From Rhodoplanes sp963724735 (lineage in GTDB: Bacteria > Pseudomonadota > Alphaproteobacteria > Rhizobiales > Xanthobacteraceae), in the NCBI GenBank assembly GCA_963724735.1, contig CAVRVX010000041.1:12877-76876 (forward strand): a DNA stretch of 64,000 bases. Direction: 5' to 3'. Made by a program: the position numbers and the translations under genes. The notes under the pieces are model-generated. The model did not search any database and was not told where the DNA came from. It was given only the letters and a program-made list of their open reading frames with translations. Positions 25,747 through 34,540 of the stretch are shown here, one piece after another (within the stretch, counting starts at the first letter, position 1; each line of letters starts with the position of its first letter).

Positions 25747-26898
25747 TCACTTCGCCTCGCGGATCATATTGCGGGCAATGACGAGTTGCTGGATTTGGGT
25801 CGTCCCCTCGTAAAGCCGGAACAGGCGGACATCGCGATAGAAGCGCTCGACCCCGTAATCGGCGATATACCCGGCGCCGCCGTGGATCTGGACGGCGCGG
25901 TCGGCGACGCGGCCGACCATTTCGGTCGCGAACATCTTGCAGCAGGCCGCCTCGGTGTTCACGTTTTCGCCTGCGTCCTTGCGACGGGCGGCATCGATCA
26001 CCATGCACCGCGTCGCGTAGGCTTCCGCCTTGCTGTCGGCGAGCATGGCCTGAATCAGCTGAAACTCAGCGATCGGTTTGTGAAACTGCACGCGCTCCAT
26101 CGCGTAGCGCAAGCTGTCGCGGATCAGTCGCTCGGCGACACCGACGCAGACCGACGCAATGTGCAACCGGCCGCGATCGAGCACCTTCATCGCGGTTTTG
26201 AATCCCTGGCCCTCGCGTCCGCCGAGGAGCTGGGAGGCCGGCACGCGGCAATCCTCCAGGATCAGGTCGGCGGTATGCGCGCCTTTCTGCCCCATCTTCT
26301 TGTCGATCGGCCCGATCTTCAGGCCGGGGGTGCCGGCCTGGATCAGGAAGGCCGAAATGCCGGAGGCGCCCCTTTTCTCGGTGTCGGTGCGGGCCATTAC
26401 GGTGAACAGTCCCGCTTCAGGCGCGTTGGTGATGAATCGTTTCGTTCCGTTCAGGACATACGCGTCGTCTGAGCGGCGCGCCGTGGTTCGCAACGACGCC
26501 GCGTCGGAACCGGCGTCCGGTTCGGTTAGGGCGAAACTTCCGATGATCTCCCCGGTCGCAAGCTTCGGCAGATATTTCTGCTTCTGCTCCTCGGTGCCGT
26601 CCATCACGATGCCCTGCGAGCCGATGCCGTTATTGGTGCCGATCATCGAACGGAAGGCCGGCGACGTCTGCCCGAGCTCGAAGGCGACCTGAACCTCTTC
26701 ACTCATGGTCAGGCCGAGGCCGCCATACGCCTCTGGAATCGAGAGGCCAAACAGCCCGAGCGCGCGCATTTCAGCGATGATTTTTGCTGGGATCGCGTCT
26801 TCCTCGGCGATCCGCGCTTCATTGGGAACAAGGCGCTCGCGCACGAAGCGACGAACGGTATCGAGGAGCTGGCTTAGCGTCTCCGGGTCCAAAGCCAC
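25747..26898 (-). CDS. acyl-CoA dehydrogenase
   Basis: This 383-residue flavoprotein matches acyl-CoA dehydrogenases across all three domains: GLSIPEAYGGLGLTMSEEV, the FAD/substrate motif GSFALTEPDAGSDAASL, KRFITNAPEAG, AVQIHGGAGYIADYGVERFY, and the catalytic base E364 in LYEGTTQIQQ near the C-terminus. It should introduce an alpha-beta double bond in an acyl-CoA and pass electrons to ETF. The preceding regulator and following ligase are in the same orientation with gaps of 10 bases or less, giving an inducible activate-and-oxidise operon. Confidence 0.9.
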   Translation of the reverse strand: MALDPETLSQLLDTVRRFVRERLVPNEARIAEEDAIPAKIIAEMRALGLFGLSIPEAYGGLGLTMSEEVQVAFELGQTSPAFRSMIGTNNGIGSQGIVMDGTEEQKQKYLPKLATGEIIGSFALTEPDAGSDAASLRTTARRSDDAYVLNGTKRFITNAPEAGLFTVMARTDTEKRGASGISAFLIQAGTPGLKIGPIDKKMGQKGAHTADLILEDCRVPASQLLGGREGQGFKTAMKVLDRGRLHIASVCVGVAERLIRDSLRYAMERVQFHKPIAEFQLIQAMLADSKAEAYATRCMVIDAARRKDAGENVNTEAACCKMFATEMVGRVADRAVQIHGGAGYIADYGVERFYRDVRLFRLYEGTTQIQQLVIARNMIREAK

Positions 26899-26907
26899 GA
26901 TCGTTGC

Positions 26908-27789
26908 CTAGCTTCGGGGGGTCTTGGTGCTCCGTAGGTCCGGCCGCTGCTCAACATTCATCAGTGCGGCTTCTATGTTTTGGACGAGTTTTACGAGGCG
27001 AGGACCGAGATCGGTCGTGAGCCGGTCGCGGTCGAACAAGAAAGAAGGTCCGCCGCAATTGATGGCGAGGATGCGGGAACCGTCCGGCGGGACGAGCGGC
27101 ACCGCCACCGCGTGCACGTCCTGCTTCCAGTCGCCGATCGACAAGGTGTAGCCTCGCGTGCGGTAATCCTCGATCGCTTGCGCGATGCCGGCCGCCACTC
27201 TCGGCCAATCATCGGCGTGGGCCGCGCGTAAGCGCACCATCAAAGCTTCACGTTCGTGTTTCGGCAAAGCGACTAGAAATGCGCGCCCCATCGCCGTTGC
27301 GCCGAGCGGAATGCGTGAGCCGGTTTCGAGCCTTAACGAAACCGTCGCATTGCTGCGACAATGCTCGACATAGACCATTTCGAGTCGGTCGCGGCTGCCA
27401 AGCGAGACAGATGCGCCGGAATAGTCGGCAAGCGCTTGCATGAATGGTCGTGCGACGCGACCAACCCCGATGTTCCGTAACGCCGCATAGCCAAGCGCGA
27501 GCACGCCAGTCCCGAGTTCATACTTCCCGAGCCGCTCGGAGTAAGTAAGGTAGCCGAGCTTTGTCAGCGTATGCGTGAGGCGAGAAACAGTGGGCTTTGG
27601 CAGCCGGGTCCGCGCCGCGATCTCTCGGTTGCCAAGAAGCCCGTCGCCCAGAGAAAACGCACGCAGAACCTCCAAACCACGCGCGAGCGCGACAACGAAT
27701 TGCCGGTCCTTCATATCGTCATTCGCGGACCGGTCGGCAGCGATTCCCCGGGTCACAGGGTCACCAGGACTTTCGCCGTCTAGCTCCAT
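26908..27789 (-). CDS. IclR-family transcriptional regulator
   Basis: From the ATG at 27789 the protein has 293 residues. An N-terminal winged helix-turn-helix (VVALARGLEVLRAF, NREIAARTRLPKPTVSRLTH, KLGYLTYSERLGKYELG) is followed by the IclR effector domain (DRLEMVYVEHCRSNATVSLR, GSRIPLGATAMGRAFL, GYTLSIGDWKQDVHAVAVPL). The pattern is close to PcaR/PobR-type activators of aromatic acid genes. An upstream start at 27828 would include the first palindromic operator in the coding region and lacks a ribosome site, so 27789 (or ATG 27714) is preferred. It heads the operon and is probably autoregulated. Confidence 0.85.
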   Translation of the reverse strand: MELDGESPGDPVTRGIAADRSANDDMKDRQFVVALARGLEVLRAFSLGDGLLGNREIAARTRLPKPTVSRLTHTLTKLGYLTYSERLGKYELGTGVLALGYAALRNIGVGRVARPFMQALADYSGASVSLGSRDRLEMVYVEHCRSNATVSLRLETGSRIPLGATAMGRAFLVALPKHEREALMVRLRAAHADDWPRVAAGIAQAIEDYRTRGYTLSIGDWKQDVHAVAVPLVPPDGSRILAINCGGPSFLFDRDRLTTDLGPRLVKLVQNIEAALMNVEQRPDLRSTKTPRS

Positions 27790-27803
27790 TTGCGGCGCCT
27801 TCG

Positions 27804-27816
27804 TTCGCATAGCGAA
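27804..27816. promoter_or_regulatory. candidate IclR operator 1
   Basis: TTCGCATAGCGAA is a perfect palindrome with a 3-base centre, just upstream of the preferred regulator start. The same 13 bases recur 71 bases further out. IclR-family regulators often bind two or more palindromes of this size around their own promoter. Confidence 0.6.
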
Positions 27817-27873
27817 AACACATTTCAAATTTTATCCATCACCTCGGTATATGTCAAATTCTCTGAAATCGCT

Positions 27874-27888
27874 TTTCGCATAGCGAAA
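27874..27888. promoter_or_regulatory. candidate IclR operator 2
   Basis: TTTCGCATAGCGAAA extends the operator 1 palindrome by one base on each side. Centre-to-centre spacing is about 71 bases, close to seven helical turns, so bound dimers could interact. The AT-rich DNA between the two sites (attttatcc, tatatgtcaaattc) is the most likely promoter for the regulator operon. Confidence 0.6.
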
Positions 27889-27900
27889 TGTACATGCGAT

Positions 27901-28293
27901 GAAACATCCAATGCTCGTTGTGCCCACGACCAGGCCCGGGAGTTCGACGTTAAGGACGAAGTCACCGAGCCAGACCCGGAGTCAAATCCCTCCGACGATC
28001 GGGACGCGGCGATCCTGGAAGACCACGAAGACGATCCCGTGCTCGAAGAACTGACTTCGCTGATCGATTCCCTTTCCGAAGATGAGCAGATCGATCTCGT
28101 CGCCTTGGCTTGGCTTGGACGCGACGACTATGGGGCGAGCGACTGGCCGTCCGTTCGAGCGGAAGCCGCCGATGCGCACAATAACCGCACGGCCAATTAC
28201 CTGATCGGTATGCCGCTCCTGGGTGACTATCTCGATGAGGGGCTGTCGATGCTCGGCTATTCCTGCGAGGAGTTTGAAATCGAGCGATTCTGA
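27901..28293 (+). CDS. DUF3775 protein, 5' end uncertain
   Basis: The C-terminal 110 residues (DPVLEELTSLIDSLSEDEQI, DLVALAWLGRDDY, then RTANYLIGMPLLGDYLDEGL and a CEEFEIE ending) match DUF3775, an alphaproteobacterial family of unknown role. The usual N-terminus (a helix ending VKAREFDVKD) is only partly present (QAREFDVKDE). No good in-frame start exists close by: the ATG at 27899 is in another frame and the next in-frame candidate (TTG 27790) would run through both operators. The gene may have a 5' frameshift or be truncated. Confidence 0.55.
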   Translation, partial: ETSNARCAHDQAREFDVKDEVTEPDPESNPSDDRDAAILEDHEDDPVLEELTSLIDSLSEDEQIDLVALAWLGRDDYGASDWPSVRAEAADAHNNRTANYLIGMPLLGDYLDEGLSMLGYSCEEFEIERF

Positions 28294-28731
28294 TCGCCGC
28301 TCGACCGACAGACTCGCTGCTTGTCGTCGCGCGAATTTAACGGACGCCCGCGCTCCGGAGAGGCTTGCTCGGCTTGCCAAATTTGCCCGGCGTCCACAGG
28401 TCGATTTGTCTCTTGGGCGAGCCCGGGGGCGCGCGTTTTGCTTCGCAAATTGCGATTCCATATTTGCAAATTGCAAAGCCCCGCGGTCACTCTCGGCTAG
28501 CCTGGGCTACCCAACGAAGAAGTGTGTTTCCCTAGCCAAGGAAGTGTATTTCCTAAGAGATAATGAAAATACCGGACTTGGCATGGGGATTGGACGCTGC
28601 TCGACAGGCGCATGCCGCGTGGGCGCCGTCGCTCGTTCCGAGGCGATTCCGTGTGGCGCGCAGCGACCTCTGGGGAATGCCCGGTTGGCTTCTCGTTGCA
28701 TAGAGTGGGCATTCATTTGAGGAGGCCGTCG
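28294..28731. other. intergenic region, 438 bases
   Basis: I see no gene. A short imperfect direct repeat, aagtgtgtttccc and aagtgtatttcct, lies at 28520-28555 in an AT-richer stretch that may include the promoter of the following lipoprotein. Confidence 0.4.
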
Positions 28732-29046
28732 ATGAAGGCCATGCTTTCCTTGGGATTGCTCGCAGTGCTCGTTGCCGCTTGCAGCGATGGTCAACTCGCG
28801 AAGGGGGACAAGGGTGAGCAAGGTCCGCCTGGACCACCGGGACCTGGCGGGACCGCCATTGAGATGGCCGAGCTGGAGTGCAAAGGCGAATGCTTGCTCA
28901 CATGCGGTCCGACCGGCAAAATCCTGAATGCTTACGTGCTCGGGACTGCTCCCGGCAGATTGATTTTTGAGGATGCCAATCGGGCCACGTTTCGCCGCAC
29001 CACCAACAATCCGGTGAAGCTCGTGTTGGCCTGCATACCAAAATAG
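28732..29046 (+). CDS. small lipoprotein with a collagen-like segment
   Basis: GAGGAGG precedes the ATG at 28732. The 104-residue product starts with a lipoprotein signal peptide (AMLSLGLLAVLVAAC, lipobox VAAC, lipidated Cys then SDG). Next come a short collagen-like run (GDKGEQGPPGPPGPGG) and a globular C-terminus with four cysteines in ELECKGECLLTCG and LACIPK. Such proteins, with three or four G-x-y triplets after the lipid anchor, are common and uncharacterised in Bradyrhizobium relatives. It is likely anchored in the envelope. Confidence 0.7.
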   Translation: MKAMLSLGLLAVLVAACSDGQLAKGDKGEQGPPGPPGPGGTAIEMAELECKGECLLTCGPTGKILNAYVLGTAPGRLIFEDANRATFRRTTNNPVKLVLACIPK

Positions 29047-29160
29047 TTTCGGCCGACCGGCCTCATGATCCTGCAAGCTCCGCGCCCGCCGACGATGTCC
29101 GAAAAAACCCGCCCGGCGCGCCCCGTTGGTCTGGTCGGCCCGACAAGTATTTCAGGCCGA

Positions 29161-32100
29161 TCACTTGATTGGATAAACCTCCGTCGGGGACGTCACCGGA
29201 AGGCTCGCCGTCTTCCAACTCAACAGCCCGCCCCGATACCAGAGCACGTTCTCAAACCCCATCTTCATCGCCCGCAAAGCGGCGTTGTAGGACTCCCAGC
29301 ACTGCGAACTCGCGCAGAAGAAGACGATTGGCTTGCCGGGATTTCGACTGACCAGGCGCGACAGCACGGTCTGGAACTTGTCCTGCAGGCGATCATCGAA
29401 ATGTCCGTTGCCGTAGTTGCCGGCGCCCGGCAGATGGATCGCGCCGGGGATGGTGTAATGGCCCGACTGTTCATCCAGCACATCGAGGACGAGGGCCCGT
29501 TGACTCAAGTCCTTGAGGTCCTGCGTGGTGATGCGTCGAGCGCCCGGGATCGACATCGGCGTCTTGCTGCCGACCTCGTATTTGAGGGTCGGTTGCGGGC
29601 GGATGCCCCAGTCGGTCAACTCGTCGGCGTAGTTGCTCGCCGAGGGGGAAACCGCCGGAGCCGCCGACGCCGCGAATGCCGATGTCTCCTGGATTTCGAT
29701 GTCGCTCGGAACCGGCTTCAAGTCGCGGATGATCGCTTGCGAAAGATCCCGCGCGCTGTTGAGCTCGTTCGTCGTCATCGCTTTTTCCAGTTTTTCGAGA
29801 CGGGCGACGGCGTCCGTGCTTCCCAGTTCACGCGCGACGTTGTAGTGCGCCCAGGATTTCACGCGATCGGCGGCTATGCCGCCTGCTCCCGCCAGATAGG
29901 CGCCGGCGGCGAAATGGCAGGCCGCGTACGAATAGGGGGTGCACACGCGCGTATATTCGAGGCCCTTCGATCGGTCTCGCCAAGGCGGCTCCCGACCGAC
30001 GTCGCCATAAAGCAAGGCAAGCTGACGCGCCGACCAGATCGATCGTCCGTTCGTCAGCGCTTTTTCAAGGAGACGCGCGCCTTCCGCGGGGCTTGCGATC
30101 TGTTTGTTCTTATAGCGATCGATGATCCAATTGCCGAGCACACGTTGCGCGTCGGTGTAGCCGAGGTCGGCGGCGCGCCGGAGATATTTTTCCGCTTTCT
30201 CCGCGTCCTGGGGCACTCCGGTGCCGTTCTGGAAGAAGGCCGCCATCATGACGTTGGCCGCGGGGTCGCCGAGTTCGGCGGCCGTCCACATGAGATCGGC
30301 GGCGCGCGTCGGGTTTGCCGAGCCGAAAGCGCCGGTAAGCACGCTGACAGCGAGCTGGCGCACGGCGAATGCATCATTCGATTGCGCCGCGCGTTCGGCC
30401 AATTGGCTCGCCTCTTGAAGATTCTGCGGTATGCCGCGCAGCGTCATCGTCAGCAGGCTGCCGAGAATGGCCGATGCTTTGACATCGCCCGCATTTGCCG
30501 CCGCCCGCAGGTAGCGCGCCGCTTCCGCCTCAAGCTGGGCGCGGACCTGCGTATCGGACGGATCGTCGGAGAGCCGCAGGGTCGCGATGCCCTTGAGCAG
30601 GTTGACGGCGGGGTCGTTGGGATCCGCGTTCTTGAGGGCCTCGTTTATGCCGGCGGGCTGCTTGTTTCGATAGGCCGCGAGCGCGGCGCGCAAGGCGGCC
30701 CTGAGCTGCGGCGGCCGATCATTGAACGCGGCCGGGTCGAAGGCGATGCGCCAATAGTAAAACCCCGTCGGCTTGGACATGTATTCGTCGAAGTTGATCG
30801 ACGCCGCGGCGGGCTCGCCCGCGTTCTGGGCGGGCTGCGACTGTTGCGCGGGCGCGGTCTTCTCGATGTCCCCGATCGAGATCCAAGGTGAGGGACGTGT
30901 CGCATCGGGATACTGGAACACGACCAAGCCAGGCACGGGCCCAAGCTTCTGGCGCAGCAGCCGCGCCCTTTCCGCCGCATCGGCGCGTTCCTTCGCCGTC
31001 AGCGAATTCCCGAGAGCGTCGATGGTTTCGGCTTTGACATTGGGATGCCCGAGGTCGCGCGCAATGAGCGCATGGACATAAGCGCCAGTCGCGTCTTTTG
31101 CGGCGCCCCAGCCGTTTTGGAAGGCAATCGAGTTGCTGTATTGGCAGTACATCTCCGCCAAGCCCGAACACTGCTTGGCCAGTTCGAAATAGCGCGACTT
31201 GTCGTTCCACGGCGCATCGCGGCCGACCCAGCCATACAGCCTCTGCAACTTGTTCAGCGCGAGCCACGAAAACCCCTTCTGCATCGCGCGCTCGAACCAG
31301 GCCACCGCGTCGCTCGGATCGTTCAGCGCCTTGGCCTCGTATTGATCCAGCAGGATTTCGCCGATCGTGAGCTGTGCGGTCGTGAGCCCGGCCGCGGCGG
31401 CGCGGCCGAGGAAATCCATCGCAGCGGCTCGGTCGGCGGGAACGCCGATCCCTTCCGAAAGAACGTGCGCGTAATGGAACATGGCCTGCGGGTCGCCCGC
31501 CTCCGCCGCCTTCTTGAACAAGGAAGCGGCGCGGTCGGGTTGGAAGCTCCCAAATTCCGCGCTGATGAGGGCGATGGCGGCGACGCGCTGTCCCTGCGGA
31601 TCGCCGCTTGCGGCCGCCGCTTCGATCAGACGTCGACCCTCTTCGACGTTCTTCGTGATCCCCTTCGGGGCGGTGATCAATATACGCCCAAGCAGCGTTT
31701 CAGCGAGCGTATGTTGGGCCGCGACGGCGGTCCGCAGCGATTCTTCGGCGGCCTTGGCGCTCGCCTCGTCGCCGCGAATCAGGAGGCCCAACCCGCGCAT
31801 GAAGGCGACGTTCGGATCGCGCCCGTCGGCGTCCTTGAGAATATCGACAATCTCGCCGCCGCGGCCATTGCGATAGGCCGCGCGCGCCGCCAGCAGACGC
31901 TGCTGGTCGGCCGCGTGCGAGTTGCGGAAAGCGGTCTCCCCGATCTCCACCAGCATCACATTGGCGAGCGAGGGTCGAGCAATCTCCGTCGGGAATATGA
32001 TCGGGTTGGACGGAGGCGCGACTGGCGGCTGCTGGCCCTGCGCCGTTTGCGCGCCGGGCGACGGCTGCTTGGCCGCCGGCGCCGAGCCTTGCCCTTGCTT

Positions 32101-32385
32101 CGTCGACTGAGGGGCTCCCGATTGTGCGCCCGTTTGCACGGGAGCCGTCGATACGGCCTTCGGCTGCGTCTCGCCCGAGCCAATGCCGATGCGGCTCAAC
32201 CATGAGCGCACTTGGTCTGCAGAGGGCGGATGCAGGAACAGCAGCACCACCAAGCCGATCGCGGCGAAATCGACCATCCCCTGGAAGGCGAATTCGCCGC
32301 GATACAGGCTGACGAAGGTCCGCAGCGGCGGCTTACGCCGGTTGGTCGGCAGCATGCCGCCGCCGTGTGCCGCGCCCATTGACAT
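29161..32385 (-). CDS. membrane-anchored Sel1-repeat protein with C-terminal rhodanese domain
   Basis: The 1074-residue protein has one N-terminal membrane helix (about 37-54), a Pro/Ala/Gln-rich linker (about 75-135), and two long blocks of Sel1-like repeats separated near residue 530. Typical repeats are GDPQAMFHYAHVLSEGIGVP and NGTGVPQDAEKAEKYLRRAA. The last 110 residues form a rhodanese-like domain (LVLDVLDEQSGHYTIPGAIH, FFCASSQCWESYNAALRAMK, NVLWYRGGLLSWK). The CW.SYNAA pattern is that of the CXXCW rhodanese-like group seen near PQQ-dependent oxidation genes. GGAGG precedes the ATG. It follows the AAA+ ATPase by 33 bases, so the solenoid may be its substrate adaptor (inference). Confidence 0.8.
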   Translation of the reverse strand: MSMGAAHGGGMLPTNRRKPPLRTFVSLYRGEFAFQGMVDFAAIGLVVLLFLHPPSADQVRSWLSRIGIGSGETQPKAVSTAPVQTGAQSGAPQSTKQGQGSAPAAKQPSPGAQTAQGQQPPVAPPSNPIIFPTEIARPSLANVMLVEIGETAFRNSHAADQQRLLAARAAYRNGRGGEIVDILKDADGRDPNVAFMRGLGLLIRGDEASAKAAEESLRTAVAAQHTLAETLLGRILITAPKGITKNVEEGRRLIEAAAASGDPQGQRVAAIALISAEFGSFQPDRAASLFKKAAEAGDPQAMFHYAHVLSEGIGVPADRAAAMDFLGRAAAAGLTTAQLTIGEILLDQYEAKALNDPSDAVAWFERAMQKGFSWLALNKLQRLYGWVGRDAPWNDKSRYFELAKQCSGLAEMYCQYSNSIAFQNGWGAAKDATGAYVHALIARDLGHPNVKAETIDALGNSLTAKERADAAERARLLRQKLGPVPGLVVFQYPDATRPSPWISIGDIEKTAPAQQSQPAQNAGEPAAASINFDEYMSKPTGFYYWRIAFDPAAFNDRPPQLRAALRAALAAYRNKQPAGINEALKNADPNDPAVNLLKGIATLRLSDDPSDTQVRAQLEAEAARYLRAAANAGDVKASAILGSLLTMTLRGIPQNLQEASQLAERAAQSNDAFAVRQLAVSVLTGAFGSANPTRAADLMWTAAELGDPAANVMMAAFFQNGTGVPQDAEKAEKYLRRAADLGYTDAQRVLGNWIIDRYKNKQIASPAEGARLLEKALTNGRSIWSARQLALLYGDVGREPPWRDRSKGLEYTRVCTPYSYAACHFAAGAYLAGAGGIAADRVKSWAHYNVARELGSTDAVARLEKLEKAMTTNELNSARDLSQAIIRDLKPVPSDIEIQETSAFAASAAPAVSPSASNYADELTDWGIRPQPTLKYEVGSKTPMSIPGARRITTQDLKDLSQRALVLDVLDEQSGHYTIPGAIHLPGAGNYGNGHFDDRLQDKFQTVLSRLVSRNPGKPIVFFCASSQCWESYNAALRAMKMGFENVLWYRGGLLSWKTASLPVTSPTEVYPIK

Positions 32386-32418
32386 GGCGTCGCCTCCGAG
32401 GCGTGTAGGGGCGTTGTG

Positions 32419-33624
32419 CTAATGCGCGGCGGCCGGCGGCGCCGCCGCCTGCGCCGCGCCGGTTTCCGCCGGCGGCTCATCGAACACCGGAATCACATTC
32501 ACGCGGTCGCCCTCTGCCTCCAGGCGCACCTTTTTCGCGCCGTCGGCCTTTGCATCGATCAGTCCGTCGGTGATCTGCTTTTCGATCTGGCGGCGGATCA
32601 CGCGCACGCCGCCTTCCATGCCGACCTTGGTGATCTTCTCGATGGCGTCGAGCAGGATCGCGGGATCGATGCCTTGGCCGGCGATCTCAAGCCCGAGCTG
32701 CCGGGTCTCGTCGACGATAAGGAGTGCGACGACGCGGGCGATGTCGAGCCCCTGCATCTCGCGGAAGGCGAACACCTCGTCGATGCGCGAGAGCACCTCT
32801 GGCACGAAATGGACGTCGGCGAGTGTCGTCTTCACGACGCGGTCGAGTTCTTCGGCCGTGCCCTTGTGGTCACGCGCGAGCTCGCCGATGCGCCTGCAGG
32901 CGGCGTTGGTGGTGAGGATGAAGATTGCCTGGTTGGTTGCGACCTTCTCGCCCGTTCGCAGGTCGGTCATGAAGCCATCGTTCCACGCGCTCAGGAACCG
33001 CTTGTGGACGTCGGAATGCGCCTTCTCGAATTCGTCGAGGAGAACGACGGAATTAGGCACGTCGCGCAGCCCCGAGGTGAGCGTGCCCGGCCCGCCGACA
33101 TAGCCCTGCGGCGAGCCGAACAGCGACCAGCTCGCTTCGCTGCGGTCGCAGGTCGCCATCTCGACGAAAAGCAGATGCGTCTTGTCGCCGTAAAGCGCTT
33201 CGGCAAGCACCTTGGCGAGGTGGCTTTTGCCGACCCCGGGCGCGCCGGCAAAGCAGAACACCGCAAGCGGCTTGTCCTTGCGTTTTGCCGCGACGCGTCG
33301 GCGCAATTGCGCGGCGATCTGATCGATGACCGCGTCCTGGCCGATGACCTTGGCCTTGAGCTTTGCCGCGAGCTCCGCGGCATTGATCATTGTTAGCTTA
33401 TCGCCCTCCTTTTCAACCGCTTTCACCAAGGCGGCCTTATTGGTGTATTGTTCGAGAATGTCCATGATGAACCTCGGCAGGTAGGAGCCCTTGTACACGA
33501 AGTAACCGGCCGCACCGACGAAGGCGATGCCGACCAAGACATAAGCGAGTGTCGCCGACGCCTGTGCGACGATGATGATCGCGATCACGATCCCCAGCCG
33601 GCCGGCCCACATTCCGCCGGTCAT
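32419..33624 (-). CDS. membrane-anchored ClpB-like AAA+ ATPase
   Basis: There are two N-terminal membrane helices (about 8-22 and 27-44), then a single AAA+ module of the ClpA/B second-domain type. Features: Walker A GAPGVGKS (127-134), pore-loop-like GSPQGYVGG (170-178), Walker B VVLLDEFEK (193-201), sensor 1 in IFILTTNAA, an arginine-finger region, and a D2-small domain with GVRVIRRQIEKQI. No Clp N-domain or first ATPase ring is present. Its tail is Ala/Pro-rich. The ATG overlaps the stop of the upstream gene (ATGA), so the two are coupled. A membrane-located unfoldase acting with the Sel1 protein is plausible. Confidence 0.8.
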   Translation of the reverse strand: MTGGMWAGRLGIVIAIIIVAQASATLAYVLVGIAFVGAAGYFVYKGSYLPRFIMDILEQYTNKAALVKAVEKEGDKLTMINAAELAAKLKAKVIGQDAVIDQIAAQLRRRVAAKRKDKPLAVFCFAGAPGVGKSHLAKVLAEALYGDKTHLLFVEMATCDRSEASWSLFGSPQGYVGGPGTLTSGLRDVPNSVVLLDEFEKAHSDVHKRFLSAWNDGFMTDLRTGEKVATNQAIFILTTNAACRRIGELARDHKGTAEELDRVVKTTLADVHFVPEVLSRIDEVFAFREMQGLDIARVVALLIVDETRQLGLEIAGQGIDPAILLDAIEKITKVGMEGGVRVIRRQIEKQITDGLIDAKADGAKKVRLEAEGDRVNVIPVFDEPPAETGAAQAAAPPAAAH

Positions 33625-34304
33625 GGGGTCGGCACCTGGATGGTTTCGCCTCGGACCAGGTGCTTCAGCTTGAACGTGCTGGCGCCAGAATGCACGGCGA
33701 CGGTAATGCCGTTGCCGTCCCCGTCGATCAGCCCGGTGACGGCGACGGGCACGCCCGGGACGTAGGGAACGGCGACGCGGAGCGGATCCTTGAACAGCCT
33801 CACGCTCTGATTATAGCCGCCGGAGCTGACCGACACCCAGTCCCCGTCCTCCGCCTCGGAGTCCGACAGGTTAACCCAGGCGATCTTGAGCGCGTGCTTA
33901 TTGAGCGCTTGACGCACTTGCGCCTTTTGCTGCTCGGGCAGGATCAAGGCGGCGACGGCCTGATCGATTTCGTTCGCGGCCACGGGTTGGAACATGCGCG
34001 CCGCATCCGTCGTGGAGGACGCCGCGGCGAATGTGGGATTGCTGGCGGGGGACGGCGCGTCGGATTTCGTCAGGGAGATCACGCCCGCTGCGATCGCGCC
34101 GATCAGCAACAGGCCGCCCACGCCAAGCCCGATCTTCGCCCCTTGCGACAAGCCGCTTTCGCCCGCACCGCGCCGGCGGTCGGGTTGTACTTCCGGCATC
34201 GTCTGGGGCTGTAGTTGTGGCTGGAACGCCGCAGCCGCACCGCGTTGCTGATCCATTTCCGCAGGAGCCATTCGAACTGACCGGCCGGTTGCTGTCGAGG
34301 GCAA
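33621..34304 (-). CDS. one-pass membrane protein, unknown function
   Basis: The protein has up to 227 residues (alternative start 34271). It has a disordered Gln/Pro-rich N-terminus, a single membrane helix (about 57-78: KIGLGVGGLLLIGAIAAGVI), and a C-terminal domain with acidic and glycine-rich turns (LSDSEAEDGDWVSVSSGGY, TGLIDGDGNGITVAVHSG). I recognise no family. It is translationally coupled to the AAA+ ATPase and looks like a membrane partner whose C-terminal domain is probably periplasmic. Confidence 0.65.
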   Translation of the reverse strand: MPSTATGRSVRMAPAEMDQQRGAAAAFQPQLQPQTMPEVQPDRRRGAGESGLSQGAKIGLGVGGLLLIGAIAAGVISLTKSDAPSPASNPTFAAASSTTDAARMFQPVAANEIDQAVAALILPEQQKAQVRQALNKHALKIAWVNLSDSEAEDGDWVSVSSGGYNQSVRLFKDPLRVAVPYVPGVPVAVTGLIDGDGNGITVAVHSGASTFKLKHLVRGETIQVPTP

Positions 34305-34540
34305 AGCTTAGTTTCAAGTCTACGTCCGGGGGTTCATTATGAGAAGCAAGTCTCCTTTTTCGACACAAGGAATTGACCGCCCGACGCTCGCGTCCGGACC
34401 GCGTGAACACGGCCGACGCCGGCAGCGCGACGCCCAGCCTGGTTGCATGCGAGACCTGTGGCGAAGGGGCTCAACTGGATAAGCCGGCGTTTTGCGGCTA
34501 TCGTTTTTGCGACCAAAGCATCCGTTGTCAGGGAGCGCCG

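Noticed and set aside
29065..30891. 608-codon plus-strand frame
   Set aside because: It is the complement of the Sel1-rhodanese gene, whose repeats and domains are clear on the minus strand.
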